A stretch of DNA of 64,000 nt, from the NCBI RefSeq assembly GCF_009729205.1, contig NZ_VTHB01000003.1, forward strand, positions 310,001 to 374,000, read 5' to 3'. Source of the DNA: Mycobacteroides sp. CBMA 271. GTDB taxonomy: Bacteria > Actinomycetota > Actinomycetes > Mycobacteriales > Mycobacteriaceae. The translations under genes were made by a program, and so were the position numbers. Below the pieces are notes generated by a model that made no database searches, was not told where the DNA came from, and saw only the letters and a program-made list of their open reading frames with translations. Below are positions 37,898 through 47,127 of the stretch, in pieces; the stretch's first letter is position 1; every line of letters starts with the position of its first letter.

Positions 37898-40800
37898 TCA
37901 CTCTTGCGGAGAGGTGGGTGCAAACGCCTCGTCGATGATCTCCTGCTGCTCGACTGCGTGCACCTTCGAGGAGCCGGAGGACGGTGCCGACATGGCCCGC
38001 CGCGAGATCTTGGTGAGGCCGGCCAGGCGCGGCACTACTTCGGGCAGATTCAGTCCGAAGGTCGGCCACGCGCCCTGGTTGGCAGGTTCTTCCTGCACCC
38101 AGATGTACTGCGTACCATCCGGATACCGTCCCAGGGTCTCTTCGAGGCGGTAGCGCGGGATGGGGTACAGCTGCTCGATGCGCACGATCGCAACGTCTTC
38201 GCGCTTGTCGGCGTTCTTGCGTGCCAGTAGGTCGTAGTACAGCTTGCCGCTGGTCAGCAGGATTCGCTTGACCTTGCTGTGATCGCCGATGCCGTCCTCG
38301 TAGGTGGGCTCTTCGAGCACCGAGCGGAACTTGCGGTCGGTGAAGTCCTTGATATCGCTGACCGCGGCCTTGTTGCGCAACATGGACTTTGGCGTGAATA
38401 CCACCATCGGCCGGGTGATGCCGTCCAAGGCGTGGCGCCGCAACAGATGGAAGTAGTTGGCGGGCGTGGAGGGCATCGCTACCGTCATCGAGCCCTCGGC
38501 GCACAGTTGGAGGAACCGCTCGATGCGGCCCGAGGTGTGGTCGGGGCCCTGTCCTTCGTGGCCGTGGGGCAGGAGTAGCACTACCTCGGAGAGCTGACCC
38601 CATTTGGCCTCACCGGAGGAGATGAACTCGTCGATGATGGATTGTGCACCGTTGACGAAGTCGCCGAACTGGGCTTCCCACAACACCATTGCGTCGGGAT
38701 TGCCTACGGAATAGCCGTACTCGAAGCCCAGCGCCGCATACTCCGACAGCGCCGAATCGTGCGCCACGAGGCGTCCACCCGTGGGATTGCCCTCGGCGTC
38801 GACCCCGACCAGTTGCAGCGGGCTGAACTCGATGCCGGTGTGGCGGTCGATGATCACCGCGTGGCGCTGGGTGAACGTCCCGCGCTTGGAGTCCTGACCC
38901 GTGAGCCGCACCACCTTGCCTTCGGCGACCAGGGTGCCGAGGGCAAGCAGTTCGCCGAAGGCCCAGTCGACCTTGCCTTCGTAGGCCATTTCGCGACGCT
39001 TCTCCAGCACCGGCTTGACGCGCGGATGCACGGTGAAGTCCTCCGGCACCGACAGGAATGCGTCGCCGATGCGTTGCAGTAGTGCCTTGTCGACGGCGGT
39101 GACCAGCTTCTGTGGCAGCTGCTGATCCTCTTCCACCGACTCGCTGGGCCGCTGCTGGTACTTCTCTAGATCGCGGACCTCGTTGAACACCCGCTCCAGC
39201 TGGCCTTGGTAGTCGCGCAGGGCGTCCTCGGCCTCCTTCATCGAGATATCGCCGCGGCCGATCAGAGATTCGGTGTATGTCTTGCGCACACCGCGCTTGG
39301 TGTCGATCACCTCGTACATCTGCGGGTTCGTCATCGAGGGATCGTCACCCTCGTTGTGGCCCCGCCGGCGGTAGCAGACGAGGTCGATGACGACGTCCTT
39401 GTTGAACTGCTGCCGGAAGTCGACGGCGAGTCGCGACACCCAAACGCATGCCTCGGGGTCGTCCCCGTTGACATGGAAGATCGGTGCCCCGATCATTTTC
39501 GCGACGTCGGTGCAGTACTCGGTGGATCGTGAATGCTCCGGGGAGGTGGTGAAACCGATCTGGTTGTTGACCACGATGTGAATGGTGCCGCCGGTGCGAT
39601 AGCCCGGGAGATTGGCCAGGTTCAGGGTTTCGGCGACCACGCCCTGTCCGGCGAATGCGGCGTCACCGTGCAGCATGAGCGGCACCACGGTGAAGCGACC
39701 ACCGTCGGTGTCGACGTCGAGAACGTCCTGCTTGGCCCGCACCAGGCCTTCCAGAACCGGGTCGACGGCCTCCAGGTGCGAGGGGTTGGCGGTCAGCGAG
39801 ACCTCGATGTCGTTCTCGCCGAACATCTGGATATAGGTGCCGGAGGCGCCCAGGTGGTACTTGACGTCGCCGGAACCATGCGCCAGCGCCGGATTCAGGT
39901 TGCCCTCGAACTCCGTGAAGATCTTGGAGTAGGGCTTGCCGACGATATTGGCCAGCACGTTGAGGCGACCGCGGTGCGGCATGCCGATGACTACCTCGTC
40001 GAGGCTGTGCTCGGCACTCTGGTCGATGACGGCGTCCATCATCGGGATGACGCCCTCGGCGCCCTCTAGTGAGAACCGCTTCTGTCCAACGTATTTGGTG
40101 GCCAAGAAGGTCTCGAACGCCTCGGCGGCATTGAGCTTGGAGAGGATGTACTTCTGCTCGGCGACGGTGGGCTTGTCGTGCTTGACCTCGATGCGCTCCT
40201 GCAGCCACTTCTGCTGCTCGGGTTCCAGGATGTGGGTGTATTCCACCGCGGCATGCCGGCAGTACGCGTCGCGCAACACCGAGAGCACGTCGCGCAGCTT
40301 CATGTACTCCTGGCCCTTGAACCCCGAGACCTTGAACTCGCGGTCCAGGTCCCACAGCGTCAGCCCGTGGGTGAGTACATCCAGATCGGGGTGGCTGCGG
40401 AAGCGGGTTTTGTCTAGGCGCAGCGGATCGGTATCGGCCATCAGGTGGCCCCGATTGCGGTATGCCGCAATCAGTTCCAGTACTCGGGCGTTCTTGTCGA
40501 CGATCGAATCGGGGTTGTCGATGCGCCAGCGCACCGGCTCGTAAGGGATGCCCAGCTCGCGGAAGATGTCATCGAAAAAGTCGTCGGAGAGCAGCAGCTG
40601 GTGCACCGTGCGTAGGAAATCGCCGGATTCGGCGCCCTGGATGAGGCGGTGGTCGTAGGTGGACGTCAGCGTCATGAGTTTGCCGATGCCCAGATCGGAG
40701 ATGCGTTCCTCGCTGGCACCCTGGAACTCGGCGGGGTACTCCAGCGCGCCGGCACCGACGATGGCGCCTTGACCGCGCATAAGCCGCGGTACCGAATGCA

Positions 40801-41635
40801 CAGTGCCGATGGTGCCCGGGTTGGTCAGCGAGATGGTGACCCCGGAGAAGTCCTCGGCGGTCAGCTTGCCGTCCCTGGCGCGGCGCACGATGTCTTCGTA
40901 AGCAGCGATGAACTGGCCGAAAGCCATTGTCTCGCAACCCTTGATGGCGGCGACGACAAGGGTGCGATTGCCGCCCTTGCCGGGCAGGTCGATGGCCAGG
41001 CCCAGGTTCACATGAGCGGGCGTCACCGCTACCGGCTTCCCGTCGATCTCGGCGAAATGCCGGTTCATGTTCGGGAAGCTCTTGACGCCCTGGACGATGG
41101 CGTAGCCCAGTAGGTGGGTGAAGGAGATCTTGCCGCCGCGGGTGCGCTTGAGGTGGTTATTGATGACGATGCGGTTGTCGATCATCAGCTTGGCGGGGAT
41201 AGCCCGGACGCTGGTGGCGGTCGGGATCTCCAGGGATGCCGACATGTTTTTGACGACGGCGGCCGCGGCACCGCGCAGCACCTGAGTCTCGTCACCTTCG
41301 GCGGACGGTATCGGTGCGGGCGGGGCAGCGGGAGAAGGCACGGTCGCCGGCTTCGGCGCGGGAGCTTGGGGGGCAGCGGGCGCCGGCGCAGCGACCGCCG
41401 GAGCGGCAGGCACAGGGGCCGTGGGCGCAGGGGCCGCGGGTGCAGGTGTTGGGGCGGTCGCGGCCGCCTGGCCGTTGGCCGTCGCGCCGGCCGATTCGGC
41501 TACGGGCTCGGCTTGGTAGTCGGCGAGGAATTCGTGCCAGCTGGAGTCCACCGACGACGGGTCTTCCTTGAATCGCCGGTACATCTCCTCGACCAGCCAT
41601 TCGTTCTGCCCGAATTGGGGATTTGAACCGTTCAC
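37898..41635 (-). CDS. kgd: multifunctional 2-oxoglutarate dehydrogenase/decarboxylase Kgd (SucA with E2 domain)
   Basis: A 1245-residue actinobacterial fusion enzyme of the TCA cycle. It begins [15 protein letters not shown], followed by an Ala/Pro linker (about 45-115), an acyltransferase domain without a lipoyl domain (about 120-350, [15 protein letters not shown], active site near [12 protein letters not shown]), then the thiamine-diphosphate E1 domain with [11 protein letters not shown] and [16 protein letters not shown]. It converts 2-oxoglutarate to succinic semialdehyde or, with partner E2/E3, succinyl-CoA, and also has carboligase activity (Rv1248c). The frame is open to 41884, but the GTG at 41635 gives the conserved N-terminus. 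Confidence 0.97.
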   Translation of the reverse strand: MNGSNPQFGQNEWLVEEMYRRFKEDPSSVDSSWHEFLADYQAEPVAESAGATANGQAAATAPTPAPAAPAPTAPVPAAPAVAAPAPAAPQAPAPKPATVPSPAAPPAPIPSAEGDETQVLRGAAAAVVKNMSASLEIPTATSVRAIPAKLMIDNRIVINNHLKRTRGGKISFTHLLGYAIVQGVKSFPNMNRHFAEIDGKPVAVTPAHVNLGLAIDLPGKGGNRTLVVAAIKGCETMAFGQFIAAYEDIVRRARDGKLTAEDFSGVTISLTNPGTIGTVHSVPRLMRGQGAIVGAGALEYPAEFQGASEERISDLGIGKLMTLTSTYDHRLIQGAESGDFLRTVHQLLLSDDFFDDIFRELGIPYEPVRWRIDNPDSIVDKNARVLELIAAYRNRGHLMADTDPLRLDKTRFRSHPDLDVLTHGLTLWDLDREFKVSGFKGQEYMKLRDVLSVLRDAYCRHAAVEYTHILEPEQQKWLQERIEVKHDKPTVAEQKYILSKLNAAEAFETFLATKYVGQKRFSLEGAEGVIPMMDAVIDQSAEHSLDEVVIGMPHRGRLNVLANIVGKPYSKIFTEFEGNLNPALAHGSGDVKYHLGASGTYIQMFGENDIEVSLTANPSHLEAVDPVLEGLVRAKQDVLDVDTDGGRFTVVPLMLHGDAAFAGQGVVAETLNLANLPGYRTGGTIHIVVNNQIGFTTSPEHSRSTEYCTDVAKMIGAPIFHVNGDDPEACVWVSRLAVDFRQQFNKDVVIDLVCYRRRGHNEGDDPSMTNPQMYEVIDTKRGVRKTYTESLIGRGDISMKEAEDALRDYQGQLERVFNEVRDLEKYQQRPSESVEEDQQLPQKLVTAVDKALLQRIGDAFLSVPEDFTVHPRVKPVLEKRREMAYEGKVDWAFGELLALGTLVAEGKVVRLTGQDSKRGTFTQRHAVIIDRHTGIEFSPLQLVGVDAEGNPTGGRLVAHDSALSEYAALGFEYGYSVGNPDAMVLWEAQFGDFVNGAQSIIDEFISSGEAKWGQLSEVVLLLPHGHEGQGPDHTSGRIERFLQLCAEGSMTVAMPSTPANYFHLLRRHALDGITRPMVVFTPKSMLRNKAAVSDIKDFTDRKFRSVLEEPTYEDGIGDHSKVKRILLTSGKLYYDLLARKNADKREDVAIVRIEQLYPIPRYRLEETLGRYPDGTQYIWVQEEPANQGAWPTFGLNLPEVVPRLAGLTKISRRAMSAPSSGSSKVHAVEQQEIIDEAFAPTSPQE

Positions 41636-41810
41636 GGCAGTCTTCGCCTCGCTCCGTCTCGTTCGATCTTCAGTCCGATTAGCGACCGGTACCAGGCTAA
41701 CGCGTCGCCATTTGGGATGACGTGTCAGCGTTCCATGACAGCGGCGACATCTTCGGCGCGGCTGATGGCCGAGGAGTGGCGGCGCGGTGAACAGCCACCC
41801 CTGGTCGTTG

Positions 41811-42554
41811 CTAGCTGTTGGGCGCGACCAGCCGCAGCTGCGCCGGCCACGACCTCGGGGGCGGCCCAAAGGCATTGCGCGCATTGTTGATAATTCGTTT
41901 GCCGATGAACCTGTTCCCGCCGGCCCCGATCACGGCGCCGATCCCGGCGGGCAACAACTTGCCGAAAGCCATCGCGCCGCGCTTGAGCGCGAACTTCTTG
42001 GTGAACCGTTTGAGCAGGGTGGCATTCAGGTGGCTGAGTGCGGGCATCGGTAGCGTCGAGGTCGCTTCGGCCAGCCAGCCACCGCCGACGGTGCGCTCCT
42101 TGCCCAACACGTCCGAGACCGTCGTTTCACCGTCCTCGCCCAGCAGGACCGCGAGCACCAGGGTGTGCCGGTGCTCGACCTTGGCGAGTTCGATGTCGTG
42201 GACGGCGGCCAGCGCAAGGGTGAACAACGACGTCGCCTCGAGAAACAAGACCGCTTCGCCGGCGGTGGCCGACAGCGCGGCCAGTGTGCCGACTCCCGGG
42301 AAGGCGGCGGCGGCACCGACGGCCGCACCACTGCCCATCACCGTCGCCAGGTACCGTTTCTCCAGCATCGTGATGATGTCGGCGGGGCCGGCACCGGGGT
42401 GGGAAGCGCGCAGTTTTTGGACGTAGGCGCGGACCGCGGGCTCCTGAACCTTGGTGCTCTGGCCCAGGATGAGCGAGAGCAGCTTGCCGGAGGCCCCGAG
42501 CTTGGGCTCCTTCAACGCGAGCTGCCGCTGCGGTTCGGTGATACGAGTGCTCAT
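41811..42554 (-). CDS. EcsC-like / Rv1249c-like membrane-associated protein
   Basis: A 247-residue protein with two central hydrophobic stretches ([21 protein letters not shown], split here as about 69-88, and [18 protein letters not shown]) and a Gly-rich C-terminal membrane-active segment ([23 protein letters not shown]). This arrangement resembles EcsC-domain proteins, which are of unknown function. Position directly upstream of kgd matches Rv1249c of M. tuberculosis. A ribosome site (GAAGGAA) precedes the ATG at 42554. No catalytic motif seen. Confidence 0.75.
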   Translation of the reverse strand: MSTRITEPQRQLALKEPKLGASGKLLSLILGQSTKVQEPAVRAYVQKLRASHPGAGPADIITMLEKRYLATVMGSGAAVGAAAAFPGVGTLAALSATAGEAVLFLEATSLFTLALAAVHDIELAKVEHRHTLVLAVLLGEDGETTVSDVLGKERTVGGGWLAEATSTLPMPALSHLNATLLKRFTKKFALKRGAMAFGKLLPAGIGAVIGAGGNRFIGKRIINNARNAFGPPPRSWPAQLRLVAPNS

Positions 42555-42743
42555 CGGCGTGTTCCTTCAGTGCGGTGGGCTAGACGGGGATCACTGGTTA
42601 TGAGCGAAGTTCCGTCCTCACAGTAGTGAAGACGAACGACGCCTGTTTTTCGTTCCTGGCGTGGCGGCCGAAGCGAACACTCGATGGGCACCGCGCTCAT
42701 GAGACGCAGCTCACATTTGTTAGGAAAGGGAAGGATTTTCCAC

Positions 42744-44015
42744 ATGCGCGCGCTGAGCACTGAGATGACATCTGCCGCGAGTGAGACGACTACGCCCGCT
42801 CCCACGTCAGGGAGTCCGGTCGTGGCCCCCTCCACCCGGCTGGGTAGAGCCTGGCTCATCACCGTGCTGGGTGCGATGGTTGCCTTGGGCCCGCTCACCA
42901 TCGACATGTACTTGCCGGCCTTGCCCGATATCGGGTCTGACCTGCATGTCACCTCGACCCTGACGCAGCTGACTCTCACCGGAACGTTGGTGGGTTTGGG
43001 TCTGGGGCAGCTGTTGGTGGGGCCACTGTCGGACTCGCTGGGTAGACGCCTGCCGCTGATCGCCGGGGCCGCCCTACACGTGGTGGCATCGCTGGCGATC
43101 ACCGTCGCACCGAACATCGTGGTGTTGGGCATCTTGCGGGCCATCGAGGGAGTGGGTGCGGCGGCGGCCATGGTGGTGGCGATGGCGGTGGTGCGCGATC
43201 TCTATACCGATAAGGCCGCAGCCACGGTTATCTCCCGGCTCACCCTGGTGATCGGCATCGCGCCGATTCTGGCCCCGTCGCTGGGCGCGGCCGTGCTGGT
43301 GCGCGGGTCGTGGCACCACGTGTTTGCCGCCCTGTCGTGTTTGGGGGTTCTGCTCCTCATCCTGGCGGTGGTGGCACTGCCCGAGACGCTGCCGCCTGCC
43401 GCGCGGCGACCGCTACACGTGCGGTCCATCCTGCAGACGTATCGCGATCTGCTGCGCGACAAGGTGTTCGTGGTGCTGGTACTCGTGGCCGGGCTCTCGC
43501 TGTCCGGCCTGTTCGCCTATATCTCTGGTGCCTCCTTCGTGCTGCAAGGGCAGTACGGCATGAATCAGCAGATGTTCGCGATCGTCTTCGGCGCAGGAGC
43601 CATTGCGTTTGTCGCGGCGTCGCAGCTCAATGTGGTGTTGCTCAAGCGATTCGAACCGCAACAGATCGTGCAATGGTGCCTGTCGCTGGCCCTGATTCCG
43701 GCGGTGGTGTTGTTGGTGCTGGCCGGGCTGGGTATTGGTGGGCTCGTCGGATTCGTGGCGCCGGTATGGACGCTCATGGCGCTGATGGGATTCGTTATCC
43801 CCAACGCGCCGGCGTTGGCGCTGTCCCGGCACGGTGAGGCGGCCGGAACTTCGGCGGCGGTGCTGGGCGCCTCGCAGTTCGGCGTCGGCGCGGTGATCGC
43901 GCCCCTGGTGGGAGCGTTGGGCAACAACGCACTCGCCGTGGCTGTTGTCATGACGATCGGGGTGGTGCTGGCCCTGGTGGGGCTGGCGGTCGTGCGAAAT
44001 CGTGTCGCCAGTTGA
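42744..44015 (+). CDS. Bcr/CflA-type MFS drug efflux transporter
   Basis: A 423-residue proton-driven exporter with twelve membrane segments. The Bcr/CflA pattern is visible: GPLTIDMYLPALPDI in helix 1, LGLGQLLVGPLSDSLGRR for motif A, and RAIEGVGAAAAMVVAMAVVRD in helix 4. I chose the ATG at 42744 because AAAGGGAAGG lies just upstream; the frame is open from 42684. Substrates of relatives include bicyclomycin, chloramphenicol and sulfonamides; here unknown. A second MFS pump gene overlaps or follows immediately, making a tandem efflux pair. Confidence 0.9.
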   Translation: MRALSTEMTSAASETTTPAPTSGSPVVAPSTRLGRAWLITVLGAMVALGPLTIDMYLPALPDIGSDLHVTSTLTQLTLTGTLVGLGLGQLLVGPLSDSLGRRLPLIAGAALHVVASLAITVAPNIVVLGILRAIEGVGAAAAMVVAMAVVRDLYTDKAAATVISRLTLVIGIAPILAPSLGAAVLVRGSWHHVFAALSCLGVLLLILAVVALPETLPPAARRPLHVRSILQTYRDLLRDKVFVVLVLVAGLSLSGLFAYISGASFVLQGQYGMNQQMFAIVFGAGAIAFVAASQLNVVLLKRFEPQQIVQWCLSLALIPAVVLLVLAGLGIGGLVGFVAPVWTLMALMGFVIPNAPALALSRHGEAAGTSAAVLGASQFGVGAVIAPLVGALGNNALAVAVVMTIGVVLALVGLAVVRNRVAS

Positions 44016-44031
44016 GCGACGACTAGATTCC

Positions 44032-45504
44032 GTGGCCGTGCACCCTGAATATCCGCGGCCGTGGACGACGTTGTGGGTGGTGCTGTTCGGGCTGTTCATG
44101 ATCCTGCTCGACTCGACGATCGTGTCGGTCGCCAATCCCGCCATCAAGGCCGGGTTCGATGCCGACTACTCGGCGACGGTGTGGGTGACGAGCGCCTACC
44201 TGCTGGGCTACGCGGTGCCGCTGCTGGTCACCGGGCGACTGGGGGATCAGTTCGGTCCACGATCGATGTACCTGGCGGGCCTCGCGGTTTTCACGGCGTC
44301 CTCGCTGTGGTGTGGGCTCGCTGGATCGATCGGCATGCTGATCGCCGCGCGGGTAGTGCAGGGCGTTGGCGCGGCGATGCTGACGCCGCAGACGCTGACG
44401 GTGGTGCAGCGTGTGTTCCCGCCGGAGCGACGCGGCACCGCGATGGGGGTGTGGGGTGCGGTCGCGGGAATCGCGACGCTGGTCGGTCCGGTCGCCGGTG
44501 GCGTATTGGTCGACGGGTGGGGCTGGCAGTGGATTTTTTATGTCAACGTTCCCGTCGGAGTGCTGGGCATGATCTTGGGCGCGATCTACATCCCGACATT
44601 TCCCACGTGCCGACACCGGCTGGATCTGCTCGGCATCGTGCTCTCGGCCGTCGGCATGTTTGCGTTCGTGTTCGCCCTGCAGGAGGGGGAGAGCTTCCGT
44701 TGGGCGCCTGGCATCTGGGTGCTGATGGCCGCCGGTGTGGTGATGCTGGGGGTGTTCGTGTGGTGGCAGTCGGTGAATCGGGGTGAGCCGCTGATCCCGC
44801 TGCGCTTGTTCGCGGACCGCAACTTCTCGCTGTCCGGTGTGGGCATTGCGTCGATGAGTTTCTGCGTGATCTCCACCAGCCTGCCGATGATGTTTTACAC
44901 CCAACTGGCGCTGGGCTTTTCGCCGACAAAGGCTGCGTTGACACAGGCCCCGACGGCCATTGTGAGCGGGATCCTGGCGCCGGTGGCCGGATGGCTGGTG
45001 AACCGGGTGCGGCCCTCGATTCTTGTCGGCGGGGGCATCTCGTTGATGATCGTCTCGACGTTGTGCTGGACGGCGATGATGCGGCCGGGCACGCAGATGT
45101 GGCAGCTCATGGTGCCGGCAGCGGGCATCGGTGCGGCTATGGCATGCATCTGGGGGCCGTTGGCCACCACCGCAACTCGAAATCTGCAGTCCGAGGTGGC
45201 GGGGGCCGGTTCTGGGGTTTACAACACACTGCGCCAGGTTGGCGGCGTGGTGGGCAGCTCGGCGATGGGGGCGTTGATGACGGCGCGACTCACGGCGAAT
45301 ATGCCTTCGATGTCTGGCTCTTCGGATCAGGTGGGTCCCGTGCCGGAGGCGTTGCGTGCGCCGTTCTCGACGGCAATGTCGCAGTCCATGCTGCTGGGAG
45401 TCGCCGCGCTGGTGGTGGGTCTGGTGGCCGCGCTATTCATGCGGCCCGCAGGTTCACAGGTAGGTGCCGTGCCCCTCGATCACGCTGTCGCCGTCGAAGA
45501 TTAG
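44032..45504 (+). CDS. DHA2-type MFS drug transporter (Rv1250-like)
   Basis: A 490-residue exporter of the EmrB/QacA 14-helix group. Typical sites: LLDSTIVSVANPAI in helix 1, VTGRLGDQFGPRSMYLAG (motif A), VVQGVGAAMLTPQTLTVV (motif B) and GVWGAVAGIATLVGPVAGG (motif C, an exporter hallmark). GTGs at 44002, 44032 and 44038 are all possible; none has a clear ribosome site, and the first would overlap the upstream pump by 14 bp. Its 3' end overlaps the convergent NTF2-like gene by 51 bp. Homologue of Rv1250, a putative drug transporter. Confidence 0.9.
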   Translation: MAVHPEYPRPWTTLWVVLFGLFMILLDSTIVSVANPAIKAGFDADYSATVWVTSAYLLGYAVPLLVTGRLGDQFGPRSMYLAGLAVFTASSLWCGLAGSIGMLIAARVVQGVGAAMLTPQTLTVVQRVFPPERRGTAMGVWGAVAGIATLVGPVAGGVLVDGWGWQWIFYVNVPVGVLGMILGAIYIPTFPTCRHRLDLLGIVLSAVGMFAFVFALQEGESFRWAPGIWVLMAAGVVMLGVFVWWQSVNRGEPLIPLRLFADRNFSLSGVGIASMSFCVISTSLPMMFYTQLALGFSPTKAALTQAPTAIVSGILAPVAGWLVNRVRPSILVGGGISLMIVSTLCWTAMMRPGTQMWQLMVPAAGIGAAMACIWGPLATTATRNLQSEVAGAGSGVYNTLRQVGGVVGSSAMGALMTARLTANMPSMSGSSDQVGPVPEALRAPFSTAMSQSMLLGVAALVVGLVAALFMRPAGSQVGAVPLDHAVAVED

Positions 45505-45798
45505 GACCTCGTTGACGAGGTCGCCGCGGTGGTTTCGGTAGTTGATGACGATGGATGTGACACCCACATAGACGTTGACGGGTTCAAAGTGCAGATCCGG
45601 GTTGCTCTCTAGGGCCTTGGACCAATAGGCGCGTATCGCCTCCTTGCCCCGGAAGACGCCACCGGTCTCCGGCGCGACCTCGGCGCCGTACGGAGAGGTA
45701 AAGACGGCGTCGTCATGAAAATGCGCCAGCACCGCCTCCGCATCGTGGGCGTTCCAGGCCGCGATCCAGTTCTGGGTGAACTCCTTCGGATCACGCAT
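45454..45798 (-). CDS. NTF2-like / SnoaL-fold protein
   Basis: A 114-residue cone-shaped alpha+beta barrel protein: FTQNWIAAWNAHDAEAVLAHFHDDAVFTS then YWSKALESNPDLHFEP (pieces), the pattern of SnoaL-like nuclear transport factor 2 proteins. These act as small-molecule isomerases, hydrolases or binding proteins. The frame is open further upstream, but the ATG at 45798 gives the conserved N-terminus and overlaps the upstream FAD oxidase stop by 8 bp, suggesting coupling. Its last 51 bp are also coding on the other strand for the MFS pump. Function unknown. Confidence 0.82.
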   Translation of the reverse strand: MRDPKEFTQNWIAAWNAHDAEAVLAHFHDDAVFTSPYGAEVAPETGGVFRGKEAIRAYWSKALESNPDLHFEPVNVYVGVTSIVINYRNHRGDLVNEVLIFDGDSVIEGHGTYL

Positions 45799-47122
45799 TG
45801 TTGCTCCCGAACAGAACCGCCGGATTGAGATACCCGGTGGGATCGAACGCGGCCTTGACCGCCCGCATGGCGGCGATGTCTCCGGACGTGCGGGCCATGC
45901 CGAGGTAATCACGTTTGAGCGTGCCGACACCGTGCTCGGAGCTGACGTTGCCGCCGAGGTCGGCGATGAGCGTCATCATGGGCTGATACAACGCGGTGGA
46001 GTCGGGGCAGCGCAACACATTTAAGTGCAGGTTGCCCTCGCCGACATGGCCGAACAGTACGGGTATCGCGTCGGGGACGGTGGTGGCAATCAGCGCGGTG
46101 GCGCGGCGTTCGAACTCGCCGATCTGCGTCAAGGGCAGGGCCACATCGAATTTCAGCGGTGGACCGTAGGTGCCCAGCGCCTCGGCGATGGATTCTCTGA
46201 CCTGCCAGAGCCTGTCGCGGGAATTGGCGTCCAGGCCGACGGCGGCCCGCTCGCCGACTCCGGCGGCGTCGAGCGCCTCGGCAAGGTCCTCGGTGGGATC
46301 GCCGTCTCGGGCGAGTTCAATGAGCAGCAGCCAGGGGTTGTCGACCGGGCTGGGGACACCCAACCTGGAATCCATGAGCTCCAGCGCGCCGATGCCGCTG
46401 AGATCACGGAAGAGCCGGCTTGCTTCCACGAGCCGATCCAGATTGTCGAATCCGGTGAGCGCGACGACGCGGCGTTTCGAAATGGGGTGCAGGCGCAGTT
46501 CGAGCGCGGTGATGACGCCGAGGGTGCCTTCGGCGCCGACGAACAGACTGGTCAGGTCGTAGCCGGTGTTATCGGCGCGAACATCGCTGTGGCGCTCCAT
46601 GATTGAGCCATCGGGGAGTGCGACCTCTAGGCCGATGACTTGCTCGCGCATGTTGCCGAACTGCACCGTGCGCAGGCCGCCTGCGTTCGTGGACGCCATC
46701 CCGCCCACAGTCGCCGAGTCGCGCGAACCGATGTCCACACCGAACTGGAGATTCTCCTTGGCGGCGGCCTGTTGCAACGCGGCGAGGGTGACGCCGGCGC
46801 CCGCGCGGACCCGTCGATCGACGGTGTCGATGGCGCCGATATCGGTGAGCCGTTCGGTGGAAAGCAGAACGTCGTCGTGTTCGGGGACGGTGCCCGCGAC
46901 CATCGACGTCCGTCCGCCCTGGGTAGTGACTGCCTGTCCCGCGTCTCGGCACGCCCGCAGTACCTTCGACACCTCGTCAGCGGATCCGGGTCGCACCAGG
47001 ACGCTGGCGTGGCCGCTGTATCGCCCCGTGTGGTCGATGACCCGTCCAGCCAACACATCCGAGTCCGTACTCACGTACCGATCGCCGACGATCTGGGCGA
47101 GAGCCGTGAGGAGCGCAGACAT
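45791..47122 (-). CDS. FAD-linked oxidase of the GlcD / D-2-hydroxyacid dehydrogenase family
   Basis: A 443-residue vanillyl-alcohol-oxidase-fold flavoenzyme. The PP-loop region reads RTSMVAGTV, with GVDIGSRDSATVGGMASTNAGG binding FAD (split across 125-150), and the C-terminal cap has the metal-site motifs GHVGEGNLHLNV and SSEHGVGTLKRDYL. Family members oxidise D-lactate, glycolate or D-2-hydroxyglutarate. Partner for electron transfer unknown. ATG start at 47122, five bases after the stop of the large nuclease-helicase gene. A second, distantly similar FAD oxidase lies at 56204-57571. Confidence 0.9.
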   Translation of the reverse strand: MSALLTALAQIVGDRYVSTDSDVLAGRVIDHTGRYSGHASVLVRPGSADEVSKVLRACRDAGQAVTTQGGRTSMVAGTVPEHDDVLLSTERLTDIGAIDTVDRRVRAGAGVTLAALQQAAAKENLQFGVDIGSRDSATVGGMASTNAGGLRTVQFGNMREQVIGLEVALPDGSIMERHSDVRADNTGYDLTSLFVGAEGTLGVITALELRLHPISKRRVVALTGFDNLDRLVEASRLFRDLSGIGALELMDSRLGVPSPVDNPWLLLIELARDGDPTEDLAEALDAAGVGERAAVGLDANSRDRLWQVRESIAEALGTYGPPLKFDVALPLTQIGEFERRATALIATTVPDAIPVLFGHVGEGNLHLNVLRCPDSTALYQPMMTLIADLGGNVSSEHGVGTLKRDYLGMARTSGDIAAMRAVKAAFDPTGYLNPAVLFGSNNA

Positions 47123-47127
47123 GGGCC

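Noticed and set aside
37950-41600. Many long open frames antisense to kgd
   Set aside because: High G+C coding DNA leaves the opposite strand open; the frames have no recognisable domains and the sense protein is fully conserved.
41636-41810. Riboswitch or small RNA upstream of kgd
   Set aside because: The 175-bp gap has scattered short repeats (TGAC, CGCC) but no extended conserved structure that I could identify.
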